Counted from the first letter of the stretch, positions 1-8,853 are shown. The stretch is 64,000 bases of DNA from JALOAT01 sp041685115 (GCA_041685115.1 JAWLGK010000001.1:124001-188000), one strand, 5' to 3'. Notes: generated from the letters alone by a model not told the origin. A program made the numbers and translations.

Positions 1-1
1 G

Positions 2-127
2 TACGACACGCGCAAGCGCACGTTCATGCCGCCGCAGGACCTGGACCTCCAGGGCGATGATTATCGCATCGAGGGCGCCGTTGCAGAGGAACGCTGGGGT
101 ATCAAGGGCACCGACTATCTGGAGTAA
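2..127 (+). CDS. C-terminal end of an unidentified protein (5' truncated by window edge)
   Basis: An open frame runs from the window edge to a TAA at 125-127 and gives 41 residues ending GIKGTDYLE. It is rich in charged residues and shows no membrane segment or motif I recognise. It converges with the MinD-like gene on the other strand, 33 nt away. A short GC hairpin (136-148) lies between the two stop codons. The frame is supported by its clean stop in an intergenic position and by codon use like its neighbours. No function can be offered. Confidence 0.55.
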   Translation, partial: YDTRKRTFMPPQDLDLQGDDYRIEGAVAEERWGIKGTDYLE

Positions 128-160
128 CGCAGCAAGGGCGCGGCGCCCGGGATGGCAGCG

Positions 161-1000
161 TTATTCGCCGCCGAGCAATGTGAGCAGCCGCTCAAGCACG
201 CCCGGTGTCTTTGCTGGCTCCGCGCGTGCCTCCTTGGGAAGATCGCGGGTCTTGAGCAGTGAATCGGCGATCCTCCAGATGGCCGAGGCGGCTTGACTGG
301 TGGGATACGCGAGCAGGAACGGCACGCGCTGGCGCACGGCGCTGCCCACGGCCTGGTCGTACAGGATGTAGCCTTCCTCGATCAGCTGGCTGCCCACGTA
401 ATGCGCCGCCATGGATTCGAGCCGCAGCATGGCACGCCTGGCTTCCTTCTCGTCGCGCGCCATGTTCACCACCAGATGCACGCGGCCCCACGGGGCGCGG
501 GTGTGCACGACCTTGATGGCCGCATAGGCATCCACCAACGCGGTCGGTTCCGGGGTCGTCACCACCAGGATGTCGTCTGCGGCGCGCGCGAAATCAGTGG
601 TATTTGCCGAGATTCCCGCGCCGGTGTCGATGATGATGAAATCCGCTTCCTGCACCAGGTCCTGGATCGCCTCGGAAAAGATCAGGCGTTCGCGCACAGA
701 AAGATTGGCCAGGTGCTCGTCGCCGGAGGCGCCTGGAACGATCTTGATACCGAGGGGCGTATCGATGAGGATTTCTCGGATCGACTTTTGTTCTGAGAGT
801 ACGTCGCTGAGGTCGCCCTGTGGCTGCAGGCGCATGAGCACCTGCACGTTGGCCAGCCCCAGGTCGGCATCCCATAGCACCACGCGCTGAACACGGTTGG
901 CCAGTGCAATGGCCAGATTGAGGGCCACGTTGGTCTTGCCCACGCCGCCCTTGCCGGAGGTAACGGCCAGGACGCGGGCTTCGGCGACGGATTTCGGCAT
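161..1000 (-). CDS. MinD/FlhG-family P-loop ATPase (orphan)
   Basis: This 279-residue MinD/ParA-type ATPase has the deviant Walker A motif SGKGGVGKTN at residues 15-24 and a switch segment LWDADLGLANVQ near 43. The layout matches the FlhG/FleN/YlxH branch: an N-terminal P-loop and no long N-terminal extension. Such proteins act as nucleotide-driven membrane or polar switches that set flagellar number or division position. The last 17 residues (from AKTPGVLERL) could form a short amphipathic helix like the MinD membrane-targeting tail, which is inference. No flagellar, minC/minE or parB gene is in the window, so the partner is unknown. Confidence 0.85.
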   Translation of the reverse strand: MPKSVAEARVLAVTSGKGGVGKTNVALNLAIALANRVQRVVLWDADLGLANVQVLMRLQPQGDLSDVLSEQKSIREILIDTPLGIKIVPGASGDEHLANLSVRERLIFSEAIQDLVQEADFIIIDTGAGISANTTDFARAADDILVVTTPEPTALVDAYAAIKVVHTRAPWGRVHLVVNMARDEKEARRAMLRLESMAAHYVGSQLIEEGYILYDQAVGSAVRQRVPFLLAYPTSQAASAIWRIADSLLKTRDLPKEARAEPAKTPGVLERLLTLLGGE

Positions 1001-1137
1001 GGGTCGTATGTGCTCCGGGTTGCGACGATTCTACGCCACCCGCACGCGATAAGTTCATTGCGTTACGCTGCGTGGCGGCGGGCCGGCGGCTTGCCTATAC
1101 GTGAAACAGCGAACCCACCGAGCCGGGAGCTGCGCGC

Positions 1138-2649
1138 ATGGAACTGCCGGGGCAGGCTGCTTCGTACTGGACGGACCTTCCACGGCCCGAGTTTGCACCC
1201 CTGGCAGGCGGCGCCAAGGTCGACGTGGCCGTCATTGGTGGCGGCTGGGTCGGGTTGCTCACCGGCGATCTGCTCAAGCGCGCCGGGCGCACCGTCGCCG
1301 TGGTCGAGGCACGCCGTGTAGCGGCCCAGGTCACCGGTCACACCACTGCCAAGCTCACCTCCCTGCACAGCCTCCTTTATGCGGAGCTGATACGCACTGT
1401 CGGCGAGACCACTGCACGTCGCTACGGCGAGGCCAACGAGGCGGGGATCCGCTATGTGGAGCAACTCGCCCACGAGCGCGGTATCGACTGCGATTTTGCA
1501 CGTGGCGCGGCCTACAGCTACAGCGAACACGGCCACAAGCTCGCGGCCATTCATGACGAGGTTGAGGCGGCGGTGCGGCTCGGCCTGCCCGCGACCTTCG
1601 TAGCCGACCCGCCGTTGCCGTTTCCCGTGGCCGGAGCGGTGTGTTTCGAGAACCAGGCGCGCTTTCATCCACTCAAGTTCCTGACGCCCATCGCCACGGG
1701 CATCCCGGGCGACGGCAGCCACGTGTTCGAGCAGACCCGCGTGTTCGACGTTGAGCCCGGTAATCCCCACCGCGTGCTCACCGATCGCGGTACCGTGTGG
1801 GCGCGCGACGTGGTCATCGCCACCAACCTGCCGTTTACCCTGCTCGGCCTGCACTTCGCGCGGGTGTTCCCCAAGCGCCACGCGCTGTTGGCCTCGCGAC
1901 TCGCCGCCGGTACCTTGCCCGAGGGCATGTTCATCAGCGTGGATGAGCCCACCTTTTCCATCCGTCCGCACCGGGATGCCCGCGGCGATGTGCTCATCAC
2001 GGTGGGTCCGGCCTTCAAGACCGGCCAAGCCGATACCATGGAGGCCTTTCGGCAGGTGGAACGCTTCACGCGTGAGCGCTTCCAGGTGGAAGAGGTGCTG
2101 TGGCGTTGGGGCAACCAGGACTACTACTCGCCCGATCGGATTCCGCTGGTCGGCAAGCTGAGCGTCACCACGCGGCGCATGTATGTGGCGACGGGTTTCA
2201 GCGCCTGGGGCTTGGCCAACGGCGCCGCCGCCGCGCAGGTGCTCAGCGATCACATCCTCGAGCGGCCTAATCCCTGGGCCGAGATGTACGACGCCACGCG
2301 CTACCGTCTGCGCGTGACCGGCAAGGCGCTGCTAAGCGAGAACTTCGAGGTGGGCAAGGGCTGGCTGCGTGACCACGTGAGTACCTGGCGCCTGAAAGAT
2401 GTGTGCGACGTGAGTCGTGGCGAGGGGGCGGTGTGTCGGCACCATGGGGTGCCCGTGGCCGTGTACAAGGCCGAGGACGGCAGCAACCATTACCTGTCGC
2501 CGTTCTGCCCACACTTGGGCTGCATGGTGAACTGGAACAGTGCGGAAAAAAGCTGGGATTGCCCCTGTCACGGCTCCCGCTTCACCGCCCAGGGCGAATT
2601 GCTCGAGGGCCCGTCAGTACGCGACCTGGAGCGACGCGACGAGGATTAA
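1138..2649 (+). CDS. FAD-dependent oxidoreductase with C-terminal Rieske [2Fe-2S] domain
   Basis: The 503-residue protein joins a DAO-type FAD oxidoreductase (dinucleotide fold VAVIGGGWVGLLTGDLL near residue 30) to a C-terminal Rieske domain. The Rieske ligands are visible as C457-P-H459 and C475-x-x-H478, the latter within CPCHGS. This is the architecture of the 'FAD-dependent oxidoreductase / Rieske 2Fe-2S protein' family found in many bacteria. The physiological substrate is not known to me. The domain order suggests electron transfer between flavin and the [2Fe-2S] cluster. There is no signal peptide, so it is probably cytosolic. The ATG is preceded by CGGGAG at suitable spacing. The gene is monocistronic, converging on the 34-aa gene. 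Confidence 0.88.
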   Translation: MELPGQAASYWTDLPRPEFAPLAGGAKVDVAVIGGGWVGLLTGDLLKRAGRTVAVVEARRVAAQVTGHTTAKLTSLHSLLYAELIRTVGETTARRYGEANEAGIRYVEQLAHERGIDCDFARGAAYSYSEHGHKLAAIHDEVEAAVRLGLPATFVADPPLPFPVAGAVCFENQARFHPLKFLTPIATGIPGDGSHVFEQTRVFDVEPGNPHRVLTDRGTVWARDVVIATNLPFTLLGLHFARVFPKRHALLASRLAAGTLPEGMFISVDEPTFSIRPHRDARGDVLITVGPAFKTGQADTMEAFRQVERFTRERFQVEEVLWRWGNQDYYSPDRIPLVGKLSVTTRRMYVATGFSAWGLANGAAAAQVLSDHILERPNPWAEMYDATRYRLRVTGKALLSENFEVGKGWLRDHVSTWRLKDVCDVSRGEGAVCRHHGVPVAVYKAEDGSNHYLSPFCPHLGCMVNWNSAEKSWDCPCHGSRFTAQGELLEGPSVRDLERRDED

Positions 2650-2682
2650 GCCGGTGCGGGCACCCCATGGACCCGCACCGGC
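2650..2682. terminator. Convergent terminator-like hairpin
   Basis: An 11-bp perfect stem (2650-2660 with 2672-2682) and an 11-nt loop fill the 39 nt between two convergent stop codons. There is no T-run on either side. Intrinsic termination is therefore inferred from position and stem strength only. Confidence 0.55.
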
Positions 2683-2688
2683 TGCGAG

Positions 2689-2793
2689 TCAGTGCGCGTT
2701 GTCGCTGTGGGGCTTGCCGTCGAACAGGCGGCCGAGGAAGCAGAAGTAGAACAGCAGGCCGTAAACGACAGTGGCGATGATGGTCTCGAGCAT
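2689..2793 (-). CDS. 34-residue single-span membrane protein, probably Fnr-controlled
   Basis: A 34-codon ORF (MLETIIATVVYGLLFYF...) has one strongly hydrophobic segment at residues 4-20 and a polar tail ending HSDNAH. The ATG follows a clear ribosome site (AAGGAAAA, about 4 nt away), and the gene ends just before a strong hairpin. An Fnr-like box at 2877-2890 and a -10-like TACGAT at 2848-2853 lie upstream at the same mutual distance as at ccoN. By size and topology it resembles small oxidase-associated or stress membrane proteins such as CydX or CcoM types, but the sequence is not one I recognise. Longer in-frame starts exist (up to 2877), but none has the ribosome site. Confidence 0.62.
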   Translation of the reverse strand: MLETIIATVVYGLLFYFCFLGRLFDGKPHSDNAH

Positions 2794-3214
2794 GACTTTT
2801 CCTTCTGATGGTTTGGTCACAACGCCCTGTTCGGGGGCGGCAGGGCCATCGTAGGAGGGACGATTCAGCCGAGGCATTGAAATTCATCAATTCCGGTGTG
2901 GGTTTTGAGCCGCGGGCAGCCATGGTTCCGCATCGCTTCAGGGCTCCGCCATGCTGTCCCGGACAGGGTAAAATCCATTCGGTGCGCTTTCGCCTGCCGG
3001 CTTTCCTTGCAGAATCAGGGCCTTTGCACTTCTTCGCAATTGCTCGCGCGGCGTGCCGGGCGTACTGCCGGCGGCGCGGGTAAAGTGTTCACGGCCCGCG
3101 CGGTGGCGGCGCCCGTCCCGCACCCGCCGCCAGCGGAACCAATGCCGCCGTGCGGCTCTCTATTGTCGCGACAGACTTTTCCGGGTGATCCCGCGCACCC
3201 TGACCGGAGTGGAT
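2794..3214. other. 421-nt divergent intergenic region
   Basis: This gap separates the 34-aa gene (minus) from the MacA-like gene (plus). Apart from the Fnr-like box and -10 element described separately, I see no gene, repeat or stable hairpin. The segment 3050-3180 is very GC-rich and stays open in the frame of the MacA-like gene, but it has no ribosome site or start with coding character. Confidence 0.5.
2848..2890 (-). promoter_or_regulatory. Putative class II Fnr promoter of the 34-aa gene
   Basis: TTGAAATTCATCAA at 2877-2890 matches 9 of 10 defined bases of the Fnr consensus TTGAT-N4-ATCAA. On the minus strand a TACGAT hexamer (2848-2853; 4 of 6 to TATAAT) is centred 33 bp downstream. 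That is close to the 32 bp expected when Fnr sits at -41.5. The start of transcription would fall near 2842, giving a leader of about 50 nt. Sites and spacing are read directly; function is inferred. Confidence 0.5.
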
Positions 3215-4447
3215 ATGAACGATGAGAATACTGTTGCCGGTGTGCTGGCCGCGGCCCCGGTGCACCGCCGTCGCTGGCGCTGGCCGCTAGCGGGCGTGAT
3301 GGTCCTGGTGGTGGCGGCGCTTGCGTGGTGGTGGCTCGCGGGTGATGCCGCTGCGCCCCACTACCGGACGGCCGAGGCCACGCGCGGTGAATTGGTGGTG
3401 AGCGTGAGCGCCACCGGCACGTTGCAGCCCCTCAACAGCGTCGACGTGGGCAGTGAGCTCTCCGGCACCATCGCCAAGGTGGAGGTGGATTTCAACGATC
3501 ACGTGGAAGCGGGACAGGTGCTGGCGCGGCTCGATCGGGAGATGCTCGACGCACGCCTGGTGGAGGCCCGAGCCACCTTCCAGGCCGCCGAGGCCAGGGT
3601 GCGCGAGGCCGCCGCCACGGTTACCGAAACCCGTCTGGCTCTCAAGCGCTGCGAAGAACTGGTGTCGCGCCAGATGTGCACTCAGAGCGACCTGGACAAG
3701 GCGCGCGCCGCCTTCGAGCGCGCCAAGGCCGGCGAGGCCATGGCCAAGGCCCAGGCCGCCCAGGCACGGGCGGCGGTGGATGCCCAGGAGACCAACCTGC
3801 GCAAGTCGGTGATCCGCGCCCCCATGGGCGGTATCGTGCTCAACCGCCAGGTGGAGGCGGGCCAGACCGTGGCCGCCTCGTTCCAGACCCCGGTGCTGTT
3901 CACCCTGGCGGACGACCTGGCGCGCATGGAGTTGGTAGTGGCAGTGGACGAGGCCGACATCGGCCAGGTGCGCGCAGGCCAGCCGGCCACCTTCACCGTG
4001 GATGCCCATCCAGGCCGCAGCTTCAAGGCGGAGGTAAAACAGATCCGCCAGGCGCCCAAGACGGTGGAAGGCGTGGTGACCTATGAGACCGTGCTGTCCG
4101 TGAGCAACGACGACCTGGCGCTGATGCCTGGTATGACCGCCACCGCCGACATCGTCAGCACGCGGCTGGCCGACGTGCTGTTGGTACCCAACGCGGCCCT
4201 GCGTTTCACCCCGCCCGTGGAAGTCCAGGCCTCCCGGCCCATGTTCATGGGCCCGCCGCGGCGGATGAAGAGTCCGCCCAAGGCCAAGGAGCCAGACGGG
4301 CGCCAGACCGTTTACACCCTGCAAGATGGCGCGCCCGTGCCTGTGAGCATCAAGGTGGGCGCCTCGGACGGCCGCAATACCCAGGTACTCGAGGGCGACC
4401 TGCCCGCAGGCACCGCCCTGGTGATCGACGTGTTGAGCAAACCGTGA
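3215..4447 (+). CDS. MacA/HlyD-type periplasmic adaptor of an ABC export system
   Basis: This is a 410-residue membrane-fusion protein. It has a short cytoplasmic N-terminus with Arg/Trp residues and one anchor helix (MVLVVAALAWWWLAG, about residues 30-45). A lipoyl-like half-motif and an alpha-helical hairpin rich in Ala/Glu (about 100-190) follow, then beta-barrel domains. It would bridge the inner-membrane permease encoded downstream to a TolC-like outer-membrane channel, which is not in the window. ATG at 3215 is chosen because CGGAGT precedes it and the anchor helix follows; the frame is open further upstream. It overlaps the ATPase gene by TGATG, so translation is probably coupled. Substrate unknown. 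Confidence 0.9.
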   Translation: MNDENTVAGVLAAAPVHRRRWRWPLAGVMVLVVAALAWWWLAGDAAAPHYRTAEATRGELVVSVSATGTLQPLNSVDVGSELSGTIAKVEVDFNDHVEAGQVLARLDREMLDARLVEARATFQAAEARVREAAATVTETRLALKRCEELVSRQMCTQSDLDKARAAFERAKAGEAMAKAQAAQARAAVDAQETNLRKSVIRAPMGGIVLNRQVEAGQTVAASFQTPVLFTLADDLARMELVVAVDEADIGQVRAGQPATFTVDAHPGRSFKAEVKQIRQAPKTVEGVVTYETVLSVSNDDLALMPGMTATADIVSTRLADVLLVPNAALRFTPPVEVQASRPMFMGPPRRMKSPPKAKEPDGRQTVYTLQDGAPVPVSIKVGASDGRNTQVLEGDLPAGTALVIDVLSKP

Positions 4448-5142
4448 TGAGGCCCCTCATCGAACTGCGCGGGGTGCGCAAGATCTACGGCCAGGGTGAG
4501 GCAGCGGTGACGGCCCTCGACGGCATCGATCTGGCCATTGCCCCGGGTGAGTTCGTGGCCATGATGGGCCCGAGTGGCTCGGGCAAGTCCACCTGCATGA
4601 ACATCCTCGGCTGCCTCGATACGCCCAGCGGCGGGACCTACCTGTTCGATGGCGTGGACGCGGGGCGGTTGCCGCGCGACGGCCGCGCCGTGCTGCGGCG
4701 GCATTTTCTCGGCTTCGTGTTCCAGGGTTTCAACCTGCTGGCGCGCACCTCCGCGCTCGAAAATGTGGAACTGCCGCTGGTCTACCGCGGCCTGCCCGCC
4801 GCGGAACGCCATGCCCGCGCGCGCGCCGCACTCGCCTCCGTGGGGCTGGCAGGCCGCGAGAGCCACACGCCCGCCGAACTCTCCGGCGGCCAGCAGCAGC
4901 GCGTTGCCATCGCACGGGCCATCGTCACCGAACCCAAGGTGCTGCTCGCGGACGAGCCCACCGGCAACCTGGACAGCGCGCGCAGCCACGAGATCATGGA
5001 GCTCATCTGCGAGCTCAACCGCGCCCACGGCATCACGGTGGTGATGGTGACCCACGAATCGGACATCGCCGCCTTCGCCGGCCGCGTGGTGTCCTTCCGC
5101 GACGGGCGTGTGGAACGGGACCTGTCGAGGGAGGCCGCCTGA
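4447..5142 (+). CDS. ABC transporter ATP-binding protein, MacB/LolD type
   Basis: A 231-residue ATPase with Walker A GPSGSGKST (residues 40-48 approx.), signature LSGGQQQRVAIARA and Walker B VLLADEPTGNLD. The NLD after Walker B and the overall length place it in the MacB/LolD/FtsE group that powers mechanotransmission-type export. Its ATG overlaps the adaptor stop (TGATG, 4445-4449), and its own stop overlaps the permease start in the same way. In E. coli MacB the ATPase is fused to the permease; here it is a separate chain. Confidence 0.93.
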   Translation: MRPLIELRGVRKIYGQGEAAVTALDGIDLAIAPGEFVAMMGPSGSGKSTCMNILGCLDTPSGGTYLFDGVDAGRLPRDGRAVLRRHFLGFVFQGFNLLARTSALENVELPLVYRGLPAAERHARARAALASVGLAGRESHTPAELSGGQQQRVAIARAIVTEPKVLLADEPTGNLDSARSHEIMELICELNRAHGITVVMVTHESDIAAFAGRVVSFRDGRVERDLSREAA

Positions 5143-6347
5143 TGTTCGGCAATGCCCTGCTGCTCGCCCTGCGCGCCATCCGCCGCAACCTGCTGCGTTC
5201 CTCGCTCACCACCCTCGGCATCGTCATCGGTGTGGCCGCGGTGATCACCATGGTCAACGTAGGTGCCGGCGCCACGGCGCAGGTGAAGGCGCAGATCTCC
5301 AGCCTCGGCAGCAACCTGCTGCAGGTGAATCCCGGACAGTGGTTCGGCATGGGCCAGCGCATCCCTGCCAAGCCCTTCGAGGCCGCGGATGCGGAGGCCA
5401 TCGCCCGCGAGGTGTCGGGACTGCGGGCGGTCGCGCCCACCTCCAATTTCACACTCATCGCCGTGTACGGCAACGCCAACTGGACCACCTCCGTTACTGG
5501 CACCGACAACAACTATTTCACCGTGCGTGACTGGCCCATCGCCAGCGGGCGCATGTTCACGGAAAGCGAGTTGCGTGCCGGCAAGGCGGTGTGCGTACTC
5601 GGCGAGACCGTGCGCAAGGAGTTGTTCGGCGCCCAGGACCCGGTGGGCATCTCGGTGCGCCTGAAGAACCTGTCGTGCGAGGTGATCGGCGTACTCGCCG
5701 CCAAGGGCCAGTCGAGCATGGGCATGGATCAGGACGACCTGGTGATCGTGCCGCTGCGCACCTTCTGGCGCCGCATCGCCGGCAATCAGGACGTGCGCTC
5801 GATCCAGATCTCTGCCCAGGACGGCGTCTCCACCACCAAGGTGAAGAAGGACGTGGAGCAGTTGATGCGTGAGCGTCGCCGCATCGCGCCCGATGAAGAC
5901 GACAATTTCATGGTGCGCGACATGCAGGAGATCGCCACCGCCCTGACCGCCACCACCAAGGTGCTGACGGCCCTGCTCGGCGCGGTCGCGGCGGTGAGCC
6001 TGCTGGTGGGCGGCATCGGCATCATGAACATCATGCTGGTGTCGGTCACCGAGCGCACCCGCGAGATCGGCATCCGCCTGGCCATCGGCGCCATGGAGCA
6101 GGACGTGTTGCTGCAATTCCTGGTGGAGGCGGTGGTGCTGTCGGTGTTCGGCGGCGTGCTCGGCATGCTGATCGCCGTTGCCATGACCTGGGGCGTCGCC
6201 GGCCTGCTGAGTGTGCCGATGGTGCTGGAACCCGCCATCTTCGTGGTGGCCTTCGTGTTCTCCGCCGTCATCGGCGTGCTGTTCGGCTATTTCCCCGCCC
6301 GCCGCGCCGCCCGGCTCGATCCCATCGAGGCCCTGCGCCACGAATGA
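5142..6347 (+). CDS. ABC permease, MacB/FtsX family
   Basis: A 401-residue permease with the classic four-helix MacB plan. TM1 is near residues 17-40 (SLTTLGIVIGVAAVITMVNV). A large periplasmic domain follows (about 45-270), then three C-terminal helices (about 280-380). The FtsX signature region reads TREIGIRLAIGA, and the chain ends PIEALRHE, as is typical of the family. It completes a three-gene operon with overlapping stops and starts. Together these genes would form a tripartite efflux or lipoprotein/peptide export pump. The cargo cannot be told from sequence. Confidence 0.92.
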   Translation: MFGNALLLALRAIRRNLLRSSLTTLGIVIGVAAVITMVNVGAGATAQVKAQISSLGSNLLQVNPGQWFGMGQRIPAKPFEAADAEAIAREVSGLRAVAPTSNFTLIAVYGNANWTTSVTGTDNNYFTVRDWPIASGRMFTESELRAGKAVCVLGETVRKELFGAQDPVGISVRLKNLSCEVIGVLAAKGQSSMGMDQDDLVIVPLRTFWRRIAGNQDVRSIQISAQDGVSTTKVKKDVEQLMRERRRIAPDEDDNFMVRDMQEIATALTATTKVLTALLGAVAAVSLLVGGIGIMNIMLVSVTERTREIGIRLAIGAMEQDVLLQFLVEAVVLSVFGGVLGMLIAVAMTWGVAGLLSVPMVLEPAIFVVAFVFSAVIGVLFGYFPARRAARLDPIEALRHE

Positions 6348-6435
6348 CCCGTGCGCGCGTGCCGGTACGCTTGCGCAAGCCACACCCCTTTGCATACCCT
6401 GAGCCCGCATAACACCACGGCAAAGGGAGCGCGCC

Positions 6436-7725
6436 ATGCCTGACGGCACGTATGAACTGGTATTTCAGGGAGAGATTATCGAGGGCTTCGATCGCGAGCG
6501 GGTGAAGGCGGAATTTGGTCGCCTGTCCAAGCTCACTGCAGAGCGTCTCGACGAGGTGTTCAGCCATCCCTACGTGGTGCTGCGCAAGGGCCTGGATTCC
6601 GCCCAGGCGAACCGTTATCAGTCGGCCCTCACGCGGCTTGGGCTCAAGACCCAGATGCGCCCCGGGGCAGTGGTCGTGGCGGCGGGTGGCGATGCGCCAG
6701 TGAATTCCCTCGCGACAGAAACCACCGCTGAGCCCGATGCTCGCCTCCCTGTCGAATTCAGCGGCCGCGGTGGCGAATTCTTCCGCATCTGGATCGTCAA
6801 CATCCTGTTGACCGTCCTCACCCTGGGCATCTACTCCGCCTGGGCCAAGGTGCGGACCAAGGGTTACTTCTACGGCAACACGCGAATCGCCGGCTCCAGC
6901 TTCGAGTACTTGGCCAAACCCCTGACCATCCTCAAGGGCCGGCTCATCGCCTTCACTTGCCTGGTGGCCTACTACGCCTCGGAACTCATCAATCCCTTCC
7001 TGCCGCTCATCCTCGGTCTCGCCTTCATCGCGCTGCTGCCGTGGATCGTGGTGCGCTCGCTGGCCTTCAACGCACATAACAGTGCGTGGCGCAACGTGCG
7101 TTTCGGCTTCACGGGCAGCACCTGGCAGGCGGTCAAGGCGATCCTGTTGTGGCCGTTGGCGGCCATGGTCAGTTTCGGCCTGCTGCTGCCGTTCGCCATG
7201 CAGCGCCAAGCGGCGTTCGTCATCGGCAACAGCCGCTACGGCAGCGAGCCCTTCCGCTTCGATGCGCGGGTGGGCGCCTTCTACCGCCTCTTTCTCACCG
7301 CCCTCGGTATCCTGACCCTGGGCGGCATCCTCGCCGTGGTGGCCAGTCAACTGTTACCCCTGGCCATGTTGCCGCTGACCATTCCGGTCATCGCCGTGGC
7401 CGTGTATCTGGTCCTGTTCGTGTGGGTCAACGTGGCGCGCAACAATCTGGTGTACGGCCACACCGGCATCGCCGCTCACCGCCTGGAGGCCAGCTACGAG
7501 TTCTGGTCCTACCTGCGCCTCGGCCTTGGCAACCTGCTCGGCCTGGTACTGACCCTCGGGCTGTTCTACCCGTGGGCGCGGGTGCGTACGGCGCGCTATG
7601 CCGCCGAACACCTGCACCTGCAGGCAAGTGGCAGCCTGGACGCGTTCAGCGCCGCCCAGGCGCAGGCGGTCGGGGCGCTCGGCCAGGAGATGGGGGATGT
7701 GTTCGATGTGGACCTGGGCCTTTGA
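6436..7725 (+). CDS. DUF898 (YjgN-type) multi-span membrane protein
   Basis: A 429-residue protein. An N-terminal soluble domain of about 80 residues starts ELVFQGEIIEGFDRERV and resembles the small domain that precedes some DUF805/DUF898 proteins. A six-plus-helix membrane domain follows, with the repeated motif 'GxYSAWAKVRTKGYFYGNT / FYPWARVRTARYAAEHL' typical of DUF898. The repeat (about 120-150 and 375-400) indicates internal duplication. The family has no assigned biochemical role. It overlaps the M48 protease gene by four bases, and this pairing is common, suggesting a joint role in envelope quality control (inference). Confidence 0.85.
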   Translation: MPDGTYELVFQGEIIEGFDRERVKAEFGRLSKLTAERLDEVFSHPYVVLRKGLDSAQANRYQSALTRLGLKTQMRPGAVVVAAGGDAPVNSLATETTAEPDARLPVEFSGRGGEFFRIWIVNILLTVLTLGIYSAWAKVRTKGYFYGNTRIAGSSFEYLAKPLTILKGRLIAFTCLVAYYASELINPFLPLILGLAFIALLPWIVVRSLAFNAHNSAWRNVRFGFTGSTWQAVKAILLWPLAAMVSFGLLLPFAMQRQAAFVIGNSRYGSEPFRFDARVGAFYRLFLTALGILTLGGILAVVASQLLPLAMLPLTIPVIAVAVYLVLFVWVNVARNNLVYGHTGIAAHRLEASYEFWSYLRLGLGNLLGLVLTLGLFYPWARVRTARYAAEHLHLQASGSLDAFSAAQAQAVGALGQEMGDVFDVDLGL

Positions 7726-8780
7726 CGAGCATCGCCGGTGACTTCTTCGACGGCCGCCAATCCCGTCGGGTGGCGGCGGAGCTGCGCGCGACCAGCGCCT
7801 TCGTGAGCGTATGGGCCGATGGCCGCGAGTTGGTGCCGCCCCATGCCTGGGAGAGCGTGGAGGTTTCGTCCCGCCTCGGTGACACGCCGCGCTTCCTGCG
7901 TTTTGCCGACGGCGCCAAGTTCGAAACCCGCGACAACGCGGCCATCGACGCCGTGCTGCGCGGGCGCGGCGAGCGCGGCTGGCTGCATCACCTCGAATCG
8001 CGCCTGCGCTATGTGGCCCTCGGCGTGGTGGTGGTGATCGCCTTCGCCTGGGGGCTCATGCACTACGGCATCCCCGCCTTCGCCGAACACGCCGCTTTCG
8101 CCCTGCCGGCCGCGGCCTCGCAGCAGCTCGACCGCGAGGTGCTGAAGGTGCTGGACGCCCACCTGCTTGAACCCAGTACCCTGAGCGACGCGGAGCGGCA
8201 GCGGCTTGGGGCGCGCTTCGCCAGTGTCGTCAGCGAGGTGGACCCCCGCTATCGGGTCCGCGTGGTGTTTCGCAGCGCCACCGACTCCATCGGCGCCAAT
8301 GCCCTGGCGCTGCCCTCCGGCACCATCGTCTTTACCGACGAGTTGGTACGCCTGGCCGCCGGCGACGAGGAACTGGTGGCCGTGCTCGCCCACGAGATCG
8401 GCCACGTGGTGCGGCGCCACGGGCTGCGCCAGGTCATCCAAGGGTCGTTGTTGTCGGTAGCCGCGGTGTTGATCATCGGCGACGTGTCCTCGGTTTCGTC
8501 CATGGTGACCGCGCTGCCCGTGATGCTCACGGAACTCGGCTATTCGCGCGACTTCGAACGGGAGGCCGATGCCCATGCGGTCGCTACGCTGCAACGCCAC
8601 GGTATCGGCGTGGAGCCCTTCGCCGCCGTGCTCACACGGCTGGAGGACCAGCGACACTGCCGGGACGGCGCGCAGGGCTGCCCGGCGCCGGACGACGACA
8701 CCCGTTGGCAGTCCTATCTCTCCACCCACCCGCCCACCGCGGAACGCCTGCGCTGGATGAGGGCATTGGCCGACGCCTGA
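7722..8780 (+). CDS. M48-family membrane metalloprotease
   Basis: A 352-residue protease. An N-terminal cytosolic segment begins GDFFDGRQSRR and is followed by one membrane helix (about residues 96-115). The zinc site is HEIGH at 224-228, with the third ligand Glu in FEREADAHAV. No ATG fits. TTG at 7722, overlapping the preceding TGA, is chosen because the conserved FFDGR start follows directly; an in-frame GTG inside that motif would cut it off. Partners of the DUF898 type commonly precede such M48 proteins. Likely substrate: misfolded or excess membrane proteins, by analogy with HtpX/LoiP. Confidence 0.88.
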   Translation: MTSIAGDFFDGRQSRRVAAELRATSAFVSVWADGRELVPPHAWESVEVSSRLGDTPRFLRFADGAKFETRDNAAIDAVLRGRGERGWLHHLESRLRYVALGVVVVIAFAWGLMHYGIPAFAEHAAFALPAAASQQLDREVLKVLDAHLLEPSTLSDAERQRLGARFASVVSEVDPRYRVRVVFRSATDSIGANALALPSGTIVFTDELVRLAAGDEELVAVLAHEIGHVVRRHGLRQVIQGSLLSVAAVLIIGDVSSVSSMVTALPVMLTELGYSRDFEREADAHAVATLQRHGIGVEPFAAVLTRLEDQRHCRDGAQGCPAPDDDTRWQSYLSTHPPTAERLRWMRALADA

Positions 8781-8853
8781 ACGCTTCCCCCGACGCCTCG
8801 CCGGTCAGCTGGTATATTAGAAACACCTGAAACGACCGCGACGAGGAATGCGA

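Noticed and set aside
1001..1137. Divergent promoter with operator between the MinD-like and Rieske genes
   Set aside because: No convincing -35/-10 pair or palindrome could be found; reported as no feature.
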